Shown here one piece after another: positions 32,100 through 39,666 of a stretch of 64,000 nucleotides of DNA (positions are counted from its first letter, which is position 1; each line of letters opens with the position of its first letter). The translations under genes were made by a program, and so were the position numbers. The notes under the pieces are model-generated. The model ran no database searches, was not told the origin of the DNA, and saw nothing but the letters and a program-made list of their open reading frames with translations. Origin of the DNA: VRUE01 sp963697915 (GTDB lineage: Bacteria; Actinomycetota; Thermoleophilia; Solirubrobacterales; 70-9); assembly GCA_963697915.1 (NCBI GenBank), contig OY969103.1, positions 868,001-932,000 on the forward strand, given 5' to 3'.

Positions 32100-33170
32100 C
32101 TAAGCACGGCCTTCGACCAGTTGTCTCCACTCGTCTTGACCTTCTTTGCTGGCCTGGATCTCTCTCAATCGGGCAGCGAATGCACCAGGAAGATCGTTCT
32201 CGAAGTCGACCGCCGAGGTCGCAGAAAAGACCGCGACCGAGCTGATCAGCTCCAAAACGCTCTCGCATACCACGAGCAGCGTCCCGTCATCGCGCAGGGC
32301 CTCCCTCTGGACTCGATCGCAATCAAGCGGCGCGTGCTTCTCGGTGATCACCACGAGCAACGCCAGGTCGGCCCCGAGCTCGGCCGCCTCTCGCGACAGC
32401 TCCGACGCCACAGCCTCGCCGACCGGAAGCTGCTTCGCCTCGACCGCGAGGACGATCTGGCCATCCGAGATGACTCGGACATCGCCGGGATGGGGGCTGT
32501 TAATGGGCTGGAGGTCAACGTCATCGAACGCGCAGTCAAGGACCGCGGCGGCCAGGGCCTGCGCGCGCCGCCCTCCTTCCGGCGCGGTCCGAACAAACCG
32601 GTCGACGATTCCGACGAGGTCCTCCAACGCGAGCTCACTCTCCATCCTTCGGGCCGCCCGAACTACCTCTCGCTCGGCATCTTGGACTGCCATCCGCACG
32701 CGCAGGAAGGAGGCAAGAGCAGCAAGTGCCTCGGTGCGATCGAGCCGATTCAGGTCTCGGAGAGCGTCGAGAAAGGCTTCGTATGCGGGTCGTGCCTTTC
32801 CTGAGACCTTGGTGAAATCATCGATTCGCACTGGACCTCCACGGAAGGGACTGTTGTTCAGGGGCCAGCGCCCCTCGGCACCGAGGTGGAAGCGGCCGTT
32901 GTTTTGCTGCGCGAGAAACTCGGCCGCCTTCCGCAGGCTGTATCCGCGCGGTCCAGCGGCCTCGTCCTGGGCGAGGCTGTCGACACGAGAATCGGTTGCC
33001 TTCGCGAGGAGCGCGCCGCCCAGCGCGGCAATGTAGGTCTTGATTCCCAAGCCGCCGAGCCGCTCGACACGGGCGATCCAAACCGCCGGCAGCTCCTCGG
33101 TCGACCGCGCCAGTGCGAGCGCGTCATCGAGGGTTAGAAGCAGCGCCTGGTCTTCGAGCCTGATCCCCAT
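32100..33170 (-). CDS. Type II restriction endonuclease, SacI-like
   Basis: 356 residues. It resembles SacI-family endonucleases: N-terminal 'IYIAALGGALLAKATD'-like helical part, 'PRGYSLRKAAEFLAQQNNGR', and a PD-(D/E)xK core 'PHPGDVRVISDGQIVLAVEA' continuing KQ (Asp, then Glu-x-Lys). SacI cuts GAGCTC and its methylase is an m5C enzyme, matching the adjacent gene. TAGCTT sits 9 nt before the ATG, so it may be leaderless. Specificity is inferred from family only. Confidence 0.72.
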   Translation of the reverse strand: MGIRLEDQALLLTLDDALALARSTEELPAVWIARVERLGGLGIKTYIAALGGALLAKATDSRVDSLAQDEAAGPRGYSLRKAAEFLAQQNNGRFHLGAEGRWPLNNSPFRGGPVRIDDFTKVSGKARPAYEAFLDALRDLNRLDRTEALAALASFLRVRMAVQDAEREVVRAARRMESELALEDLVGIVDRFVRTAPEGGRRAQALAAAVLDCAFDDVDLQPINSPHPGDVRVISDGQIVLAVEAKQLPVGEAVASELSREAAELGADLALLVVITEKHAPLDCDRVQREALRDDGTLLVVCESVLELISSVAVFSATSAVDFENDLPGAFAARLREIQASKEGQDEWRQLVEGRA

Positions 33171-33230
33171 GCCAATGGAAAGCTAACCCGACCTTCCGAC
33201 ACTCGGAAATCCATGCTCGGTGGCCGATGT

Positions 33231-34361
33231 CTAGGCGGCCAACACCAGCTCCGCTGATGGAGCGCAGTCGAGGCGCCGTAGCTCGTCGGCGATGGCAGTC
33301 GCGACAGCGCGCCCGAGGTCGGGCGGTACCGCGTTGCCGAGCTGAAGCTGCTGCTCTCGTCGAGATCCAAGCATGGTGAAAGTGTCGGGGAAGGTCATCA
33401 ACCTCTTGACCTCGGCAACGCGCAGGCGCCGGCTGTCCCAATGGAAGGGCCCCACCCACGGCCCAGGCTGACCCTGGATCGTCGGCGCCGGTTTTTCCGG
33501 ATGGAGCTTCAGCAAGAAGCTCCAGTAGCGAGAGCGCCACTTGAACCGAGGCTTCTTATGGCCGCGCTCAGCCGTCCAGAACAGGTAATTCTCGCCAGCG
33601 GGGACCGCCTTGAGCGCATCTGCGTAGGTGCCCGCGACAACCTCCTCAGGCTCAGGCGGGTTCGCCTTGTCGGGAAGGGACGCCAAAGCTTGCCCGGCGC
33701 CGACATGGGGCGGAAGATCTTCATCCCAGCCGGTCCGCGTCTCATGCGGCCCAGAATGAGTTGCTTCTGGCCAGGGGAACTCCCAGTCCTTTCCAGCGCT
33801 CGGGATCAGATCGCGACGGATCCCCACGCAGAAGAGCCTTTGCCGGAGCTGAGGGACCCCCAGATCCGCCGCGAGGATGATTCGGAACTCGACTACGTAT
33901 CCCGCCGCACGAGTCGCCTGCAGGAAGCGCTCGAGGACGGTGCGATTTTGATTGCGGTAGGCGAGCCCATAGACGTTCTCCATGAGGAATGCCTTGGGCT
34001 GAATACCACGAAGTATCCGCACGTACTCGTCGAGCAGGCTCGCACGCGGGTCTTCCCCTGCTCTCTTGTAAGCAAGCCAGTAGCCCGACTTGGAGAAGGG
34101 CGTGCAAGGAGGGCCTCCATGCAATAGAGACACCTCACCTTGTTCTAGGCCGCATCGCTCAAGAAGATCGTGGGGATTCGTCTCCAGAATGTCGGCAAAC
34201 ACCGCGTCATCTCGCAGTCGCGTAAAGAACGCTGGGCGGTTTGAGAGGATCGTCTTGCGTGCAGTCTCATCGGCCTCCACGACTGCGACCGTCTCGAAAC
34301 CGGCTGCCTCGCAACCGAGATCGAGACCGCCCGCCCCTGAGAAGAGAGAGATCGCATCCAT
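33231..34361 (-). CDS. DNA (cytosine-5) methyltransferase of the RM system
   Basis: 376 residues. Motifs I 'SLFSGAGGLDLGCEAAGFE', IV with catalytic Cys 'GGPPCTPFSKSG', VI 'LMENVYGLAY', VIII 'GVPQLRQRLFCVG', X 'LQLGNAVPPDLGRAVATA' are intact; the target-recognition region lies between about 220 and 320. It protects host sites against the nuclease at 32100 (60 bp downstream on the same strand). Its ATG (34361-34359) shares the four bases CATG with the start of the divergent vsr gene. Confidence 0.9.
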   Translation of the reverse strand: MDAISLFSGAGGLDLGCEAAGFETVAVVEADETARKTILSNRPAFFTRLRDDAVFADILETNPHDLLERCGLEQGEVSLLHGGPPCTPFSKSGYWLAYKRAGEDPRASLLDEYVRILRGIQPKAFLMENVYGLAYRNQNRTVLERFLQATRAAGYVVEFRIILAADLGVPQLRQRLFCVGIRRDLIPSAGKDWEFPWPEATHSGPHETRTGWDEDLPPHVGAGQALASLPDKANPPEPEEVVAGTYADALKAVPAGENYLFWTAERGHKKPRFKWRSRYWSFLLKLHPEKPAPTIQGQPGPWVGPFHWDSRRLRVAEVKRLMTFPDTFTMLGSRREQQLQLGNAVPPDLGRAVATAIADELRRLDCAPSAELVLAA

Positions 34362-34833
34362 GCCTACCAACCTAGAAACTGCCCCCGATGGAATGAGCGC
34401 CAAGAGACCGGCCACCATCGTTCCCAAGGCCCCCTCGGCCTCCTCTCCAGCCGTCAGAGCCGCCATGCAGGGCAATCGCAAGCGCGACACCCGACCGGAG
34501 CTTGCCCTCCGGTCGGAGCTTCATCGACGCGGCTATCGCTATCGCATCGACAAGAAGCCGCTGGAGACCCTGCGCTGCCGAGCGGACATCGTCTTTCGGC
34601 GTCAAAAGGTGGCGGTTTTCGTCGATGGGTGCTTCTGGCACGGCTGCCCAGACCACGGAACGAACCCCAAGACCAACGCCCCCTACTGGAGCGCCAAGAT
34701 CGCCCGAAATATGGAGCGCGATCGACTGAACGACGCCGAGCTGCGCGAGGCGGGCTGGACCGTGGTCAGAGTGTGGGAGCATGAGCTTGCTGCGAATGCT
34801 GCGGGCAAAATCGCCCGGCTTCTCGCGCCATGA
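34360..34833 (+). CDS. vsr: Very-short-patch-repair endonuclease
   Basis: 157 residues from ATG 34360, with an N-terminal extension of ~35 residues. Vsr nicks T:G mismatches arising from deamination of 5-methylcytosine. Family motifs: 'GNRKRDTRPELALRSELHRR', 'ADIVFRRQKVAVFVDGCFWH' continuing GCPDH, and 'WTVVRVWEHEL'. Its place beside an m5C methyltransferase is typical. The 3' end overlaps the integrase relic's end by about 68 bp. ATG 34393 is an alternative start. Confidence 0.88.
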   Translation: MPTNLETAPDGMSAKRPATIVPKAPSASSPAVRAAMQGNRKRDTRPELALRSELHRRGYRYRIDKKPLETLRCRADIVFRRQKVAVFVDGCFWHGCPDHGTNPKTNAPYWSAKIARNMERDRLNDAELREAGWTVVRVWEHELAANAAGKIARLLAP

Positions 34834-36018
34834 TCGTCGCGGGAAGCTCGAGTACTGGCGCCTCATCCCCCGGCAGCAGATGCGTGTAGCGAGTCAGGGT
34901 GAAGGCGGGCGAGTGGTGGCCGAGGGCGCGGCTTAGCTGGAGGAGGTTGGTGCCTTGGCTGAGGTGGAGGGAGGCGAAGGTGTGGCGGAAGGTATGGAAG
35001 CCAGCCCAGGGGCCTTCGGCCTCCTCTACCAGCGGCTTGAGGACGCGGCGGCGGAGGTTGTTGGGATCGAGCGGGCCGCCTGCTTCGCTGGGAAGGCGAG
35101 GGCGGTCGAGTCCTGATCGGCTTGGGCGGCGAGATGGACTCGCAGCTTCGCCGTCAGTGGCTCCGGTAGGCGGACCTCGCGGTTGCCGTACCTGCTCTTG
35201 GGCGGCACGATCCGATCGCGGACGATGGCGCGGCGGATGCAGACCTCGGGCTCCTCGGCGTCGAGCTGAAGATGCAGGCGCTGGATGGCGATCGCCTCGC
35301 TTATCCGCAGGCCGGTGGCCGCGAGAAGCTCGAAGAGCGGCCGGTGGCGCTCGGGGGGCATCGCCAGGACGGCGGCGAGTTGGTCGCGGCTGAAGACCTT
35401 GACCTCCTCGTCCGGCATCTTCTCGCGCTGGGGCAAGGCGAGGCCCTGCGCCGGGTTGTGGCGGATCAGGCCCTCGCGCTTGGCCGTCGCCAGGGCGGCG
35501 CGCAGCGGGATCACGGCGTTGGCGATCGTGCGGTCGCTGAGGCGCTTGCCCTGCTCCTCCTCGTCGGCGAGCCAGTCCATGAAGCGGGCCAGCGCGTAGG
35601 TACTCACATCGGCCAGCTTCAGATTGCGGGGGAAGTGGCGGTGCCCGTAGGTGCGGATCAGGCGGCGGTATTCCTCTCGGGTGTTCTCGCGGAAGCCGCG
35701 ACGGCCCTGGCCGCGGTAGCGCTCGACCCACTCGTCGACGTAGCGGAGGAAGCCGATAGTCGTGCGCTCCTGGAACTCGCCGCGGTCGCGGTCGGTCTCG
35801 CTCTCGCGCTTGATCCGCTTCGCCTCCTCGTAGGTGCGGGCGTGGCGCTTTCGTTGCTGCCCGCCGCTGCGGAAGACGCAGACGTAGCCGATCGTCTGCC
35901 CCGTGCCGGCAACGCGTTTGAAGACGCCGGGCGTCTTGGTCTTCTTGAGCCGCCGTTTGTCGCCGCAACCTGGATCGGCCGCAGGGGCCGACGTATCCTG
36001 GGAAACGCTCATGAGCAT
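34766..36018 (-). pseudogene. int: Tyrosine-recombinase integrase, frameshifted
   Basis: Phage-type integrase. SAM-like N-terminal core-binding domain and first half of the catalytic domain ('GLRISEAIAIQRLHLQLDAE', catalytic Arg) are in one frame from ATG 36018. The rest ('GPLDPNNLRRRVLKPLVEEA', 'HTFRHTFASLHLSQGTNLLQ', 'LGHHSPAFTLTRYTHLL', with HxxR, His and the Tyr nucleophile) is in another. One base seems lost near 35090. No stop codon interrupts either half, so the break is recent, an error in the sequence, or programmed. It sits next to the tRNA-Arg attachment site. Confidence 0.88.
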
Positions 36019-36122
36019 CGCCTCGTGAGCCGGGGGCGGGCCGTTCCAGCGGCGCCGCCCCATTTACGTTGTCGGACAAAAAGTTAACAGGAGGATTGGC
36101 CCCTGCGCGGGGTTTCCACTGG

Positions 36123-36165
36123 GGTTGACCACACGGTTGACTGTGCGGTTGACCCCGCGGTTGAC
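36123..36165. repeat. Four GGTTGAC iterons with exact 12-bp period
   Basis: GGTTGAC at 36123, 36135, 36147 and 36159, three with a CG before them. The fixed spacing puts all on nearly one face of DNA. Likely binding sites for integrase arms or an excisionase, or for a repressor of the integrase promoter. Confidence 0.75.
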
Positions 36166-36231
36166 ATCGCCCTCTTGCGATGTCGCTTCTAGGCCGCTTC
36201 CGGCCTGGCTTTGCGGCGATCCGGCGCCGCT

Positions 36232-36256
36232 GACTTGTATTCCACAAATACAAGTC
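36232..36256. promoter_or_regulatory. Perfect 10-bp palindrome upstream of the integrase
   Basis: GACTTGTATT (36232-36241) and AATACAAGTC (36247-36256), 5-bp spacer. AT-rich within a GC-rich setting. Candidate operator of the island. Confidence 0.6.
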
Positions 36257-36505
36257 ATTCTCAGTCGAGTCAAATCTCAATCGCCGTCTGCTCGCGGGGT
36301 CAGACCCGCCGCGTCAGCCTCGCCGTGGCTCTGCTGATTTTCGCCTCTTGAGATCGCCCGGCCGTCGAACAAGCGACGGCCGCGGCTTCCCGGGGGCCGA
36401 GGCCAGGCGACGGAAGAATCCCCAGCTCAGGAACCCCCCGCCGCTCCCTGCGACTGCCTCGACCCCCGGAAAGCCGCGGGTCCGCGCTCGATCAGGTCAG
36501 TCCGA

Positions 36506-36919
36506 TCACGTCCCTTCGCCGACCCGCGGATCGAGGTCGGCAAGCAGCCGGTTGCAGGCTTCGTAGCCAAGCTGCACACGCCGGTCGGTCTCCGCGTCGT
36601 CGCGGCTCGATTGAGCCTCGCTGCCCGACTCGATCAGGGCCCGCACGGCTTCGGAGTGCAGGCGCTGGAGCAGTTCCATCAGGTCGTGGGGCGGCATCGT
36701 GAGGTCGAACCCGTCCCGGCCGTCGCGCTCGTCCCAACCGATGTCCTGCAGCAGCAGGAAGTCTTCTGCGAACTCCAGGCCCAGCCGCTCGGCCTTGGCG
36801 AAGTCCCTGGTCCGCTCCAGCGCCACCCAGAAGTCCTCGACGCTGCCGAGGTGGTTGCGGACCAGTTCGTAGAGCCCCTCGCGCTGGTCGCGGTCGATTG
36901 TGATCGTGGTGCCGGGCAC
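36506..36919 (-). CDS. Acidic protein of unknown function
   Basis: 137 residues. The start is GTG 36919, with AAGGAGG 6 nt upstream; a longer frame upstream has no support. Mostly helical and acidic: 'REGLYELVRNHLGSVEDFWV', 'LEFAEDFLLLQDIGWDERDG', 'MPPHDLMELLQRLHSEAVRA'. No domain recognised. It lies between the integrase and the tRNA-Arg gene, hence formally inside the island. Confidence 0.65.
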   Translation of the reverse strand: MPGTTITIDRDQREGLYELVRNHLGSVEDFWVALERTRDFAKAERLGLEFAEDFLLLQDIGWDERDGRDGFDLTMPPHDLMELLQRLHSEAVRALIESGSEAQSSRDDAETDRRVQLGYEACNRLLADLDPRVGEGT

Positions 36920-37231
36920 GCGCCCCTCCTTTCCGTCAGGCACCGAGGATCGGCCGCGATGCGTCCCACCGGGCGGGACTGCGGGTACCGTCTCCATCGC
37001 ATCGAAGCTGTGTCTTCGGTGCCGGGCCCCGGGGCGTTCATAGCGCCGCCGGGGCCGCTATTGAGCTTGTCGCGGCCGAACGTAGGTGGACCGGACGCCC
37101 AGCTCAAGGTCCGCGCCGAAACCTCACGCGGTTCCCGACTTGCCCCAGGCGTTGCCCCACGGGCGATTTCGCACTGTCCGAGTGACCCCCCGAAAACGCG
37201 CAAACCCGCTTGGAAAGCGAGTTTGCGAAGA
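36920..37231. other. 312-bp spacer before tRNA-Arg
   Basis: No gene. A GC-rich hairpin (GGCCCCGG...CCGGGGCC, about 37026-37055) and a TTGCCCCA pair (37139-37159) like those of copies A and B. The attR repeat starts at 37196. Confidence 0.5.
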
Positions 37232-37273
37232 CGCGCCTGACAGGATTCGAACCTGTGACCTTCGGTTTCGTAG
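37196..37273. repeat. attR: right direct repeat inside tRNA-Arg
   Basis: Partner of 30341-30418. It begins with the hairpin after the tRNA gene and ends in the anticodon loop, so the intact tRNA at 37232-37305 has its 3' half supplied by the element and its 5' half by the chromosome. Confidence 0.92.
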
Positions 37274-37305
37274 ACCGACGCTCTATCCAACTGAGCTACA
37301 GGCGC
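37232..37305 (-). tRNA. tRNA-Arg(ACG)
   Basis: 74 nt, CCA not encoded. Acceptor GCGCCTG pairs with CAGGCGC; D-arm GCTCAGTTGGATAGAGC; anticodon stem TCGGT/ACCGA with loop CTACGAA (ACG); T-arm CACAGGTTCGAATCCTGTC... with GGTTCGAATCC. It is the integration target of the island. An AAACCCGCTT...AAGCGAGTTT hairpin follows as terminator. Confidence 0.95.
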
Positions 37306-37345
37306 AGGAGATGGGCTTGGGGCCCGAGGGGGCGATTGTATGCGC

Positions 37346-38365
37346 TCAGGCGGGTGGGGCGAGGCCGAACTCGGCGGCGAGGAGCTCGTAGGAGCGGCGG
37401 CGGGCGGCGTGGTCGTGGGCGATCGTGAGGACGATCGCCTCCTCGGCGCCGTAGGCGGCGGCCACCGATTCGATCTCGGCGCGGACCTGGTCGGGGGTGC
37501 CGGTGATGCGGCGGCTGCCGTGGGGGCGCTCCGCCGGGTCCTTGCCCTCGGCGCGCAGGAACTCGATCGCCTTCTCCGGTGGCGGCACCGGCACCGGCCG
37601 GCCCCGGCGCAGCAACGAGAAGGCCATGCGCCAGCTCGCCCCCAGGCGGGCCGCCTCCTCCTCGGTCTCGGCGGCGATCGCCGCGACGCCGACCGCGACC
37701 CGCGGCTCCGCCAGTCGGGCGCTGGGCACGAACTCGGCCCGGTAGCGCTCGGCCGCGACCTCGCCGCTGCTGCGGATGAAGTCGGCGAAGGCGTAGGGCA
37801 GCCCCAGTTCGGCCGCCCAGTAGGCGCTCTGCTCGGAGGAGCCGAGCATCCACGGTTGCACCTCCCCATCGCCGCCCGGCAGCTCAGCGGCGAGCCGGGC
37901 CAGCGGGTGCCCCTCCGGGAAGGCGCGGTCGAAGTAGGCCAGCAGCTCGACCAGCTGTTCGTGGAAGTCGTCGGGGAGCGGTCGCGAGCGGTCGCGCGCC
38001 ACGGCCTGCATCGTCACCGGGTCGGTCCCCGGCGCGCGGCCGATCCCGAGGTCGATCCGGCCCGGGAAGAGCCCTGCCAGCACGCCGAAGGTCTCGGCGA
38101 CCTTGAAGGGGCTGTAGTAGGGCAGCATCACGCCGCCGCTGCCGACCCGGATGCGCTCGGTCCGCGCCGCGATCGGCCCGATCAGCGCCTCCGGCGAGGG
38201 CCCGGCGACGAGGACGCCGCCATGGTGCTCGGCCAGCCAGTAGCGCTCGTAGCCGAGCCGGTCGGCAGCCCGCGCCAGGTCGACCGAGTTGCGCAGCGCC
38301 TCAGCCGCACTCGAGCCCTCCGAGATCGGCGACTGGTCGAGGACGCTGAGACGCAGGTCAGCCAC
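37346..38365 (-). CDS. LLM-class flavin-dependent oxidoreductase (luciferase-like)
   Basis: 339 residues, GTG start. The MsnO8/group-1 luciferase-like pattern 'LRLSVLDQSPISEGSSAAEA', 'ERYWLAEHHGGVLVAGPSPE', 'IRVGSGGVMLPYYSPFKVAE', 'GRIDLGIGRAPGTDPVTMQA'. FMN-dependent monooxygenase; the substrate is unknown. 21 bp before the end of the hydratase gene upstream, so likely last in a four-gene operon 41079 to 37346 or 39624 to 37346. Confidence 0.88.
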   Translation of the reverse strand: MADLRLSVLDQSPISEGSSAAEALRNSVDLARAADRLGYERYWLAEHHGGVLVAGPSPEALIGPIAARTERIRVGSGGVMLPYYSPFKVAETFGVLAGLFPGRIDLGIGRAPGTDPVTMQAVARDRSRPLPDDFHEQLVELLAYFDRAFPEGHPLARLAAELPGGDGEVQPWMLGSSEQSAYWAAELGLPYAFADFIRSSGEVAAERYRAEFVPSARLAEPRVAVGVAAIAAETEEEAARLGASWRMAFSLLRRGRPVPVPPPEKAIEFLRAEGKDPAERPHGSRRITGTPDQVRAEIESVAAAYGAEEAIVLTIAHDHAARRRSYELLAAEFGLAPPA

Positions 38366-38386
38366 GCGCCGAACCGCCGGCCGCGC

Positions 38387-39163
38387 TCAGCGGCCCTCGA
38401 ACTCCGCGTGGCCGGGGCCCTTCTCGAGGAAGGTCGCGACCGCGCGCTGGAGGTCCTCGGTGGCGAAGAGATCGGCGGCGGCGTCGCGGACCGCCTGGTC
38501 GGCGGCCGGCACCCCGCCCTCCTGGTAGCGACGCAGGATGTGTTTGGTCATCGCGTGGGCCCTGGTCGGGCCCTCGGCCAGCTTCGCGGCGAAGGCGCGG
38601 GCCTGCTCGTCGAAGACGTCGTCGTCGAAGACCAGGTTGACGACGCCCCAGCGCTCCATCTCCTCCGCGTCGAAGAGGTCGCCGGTCATCACGAAGTGGC
38701 GGGCGCGGCCACTGCCCGCTCGCTCGGCGAGCCGCTGGGTCCCGCCCATCGACGGGGTCAGCCCCACCACCCTCTCGACCAGGCCGAACTTGGCCGAGCG
38801 GCCGGCGAGGATCACGTCGCAGGCGACCGCCAGCTCGAAGGCCGCGGTCAGGGTCAGGCCGTGGGCAGCGAAGACGACCGGCAGCGGCAGCGCCTCGACC
38901 CGCTGGATCATCCCCAGCAGCCGATCCCAGAGCTCGCTCCCCGTCTCCGGCGTCAGCCCCTGGAACTCCTTGACGTCGACGCCGCCGGAGACCGCCCGCC
39001 CCTCGGCGCGGATCAGCAGCGCCCGCGGCGGGTCCGCCCCGACCTCGGCGATCGCCGCCTGCAGGTCGTCGGCCAGCGCCCGGTTGAAGAGGTTTAGCGG
39101 CGGACTGTCGAGGGTGATGACGGCGAGCCCCGCCTCGTCGCGCTCGAGCCGGACCAGGCTCAT
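38387..39163 (-). CDS. Enoyl-CoA hydratase/isomerase family protein
   Basis: 258 residues, crotonase fold. CoA-site and oxyanion motifs: 'ALLIRAEGRAVSGGVDVKEF', 'PLPVVFAAHGLTLTAAFELA', 'ACDVILAGRSAKFGLVERVV'. One catalytic Glu of classical hydratases is not in its usual place, so isomerase or other activity is possible. Overlaps the upstream thioesterase by ATGA, suggesting joint CoA-thioester metabolism. Confidence 0.87.
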   Translation of the reverse strand: MSLVRLERDEAGLAVITLDSPPLNLFNRALADDLQAAIAEVGADPPRALLIRAEGRAVSGGVDVKEFQGLTPETGSELWDRLLGMIQRVEALPLPVVFAAHGLTLTAAFELAVACDVILAGRSAKFGLVERVVGLTPSMGGTQRLAERAGSGRARHFVMTGDLFDAEEMERWGVVNLVFDDDVFDEQARAFAAKLAEGPTRAHAMTKHILRRYQEGGVPAADQAVRDAAADLFATEDLQRAVATFLEKGPGHAEFEGR

Positions 39164-39624
39164 ACCGCCCCCGCCCGCTCGTTGAGCCGCACGTGCCAGC
39201 GCACCGTCGCGGTCGCGACCCGCTCGCCCGAGCCGTCGGTCATCTCAACGTCACAGGGGAACTCGACCTTGCCCTCGGCGTCAAGCGTGGCGAGCAGCTC
39301 GGCGGCCGGGGTGGCGAGCTCGGCGCGCGCCTCGATCGGGCCCCTGGCGATCTTCTCGTAGGAGATCTCGGCGCTGCGCGCGAGCGGCGTCACGTCGCCG
39401 AGCCGCTCGGCGAAGGCGCCGACGAAGGCCGCCCCCGATGCCGTCTCGGCAACCGTGAAGAGCGCCCCAGCGTGCTGGGAGCCAACGTGGTTGGTCAGCT
39501 CGACGCGCTCCGGCAAGGTCACGGCCGACTCCCCCGCGGAGATGCTCGTTATCTCCAGGCCGAGATGCCCGGCAAACGGCACCGCCTGCGTCATCCCCTT
39601 GGCGATCAGGTCGAAGTCGGTCAT
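39160..39624 (-). CDS. Hotdog-fold acyl-CoA thioesterase-like protein (PaaI/DUF4442 type)
   Basis: 154 residues. 'VPFAGHLGLEITSISAGESA', 'LTNHVGSQHAGALFTVAETA' (HxGxxxxxxE-like thioesterase core) and 'SAEISYEKIARGPIEARAEL'. Hydrolysis of acyl-CoA is the family role. Its TGA overlaps the hydratase ATG. Confidence 0.85.
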   Translation of the reverse strand: MTDFDLIAKGMTQAVPFAGHLGLEITSISAGESAVTLPERVELTNHVGSQHAGALFTVAETASGAAFVGAFAERLGDVTPLARSAEISYEKIARGPIEARAELATPAAELLATLDAEGKVEFPCDVEMTDGSGERVATATVRWHVRLNERAGAV

Positions 39625-39666
39625 CCGGCGGAACCCTACCGCGCCCCCGTCGGCGCCCCGCCAACC

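Larger units (their letters stand above)
36019..36505. other. 487-bp region between integrase and gene 36506: iterons, palindrome, possible attP arm region
   Basis: No gene. It contains the GGTTGAC iterons (36123-36165) and the palindrome 36232-36256. The rest (36257-36505) is GC-rich without visible signals. The position, upstream of int and towards attR, fits an integrase promoter and recombination arm-site region. Confidence 0.55.
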
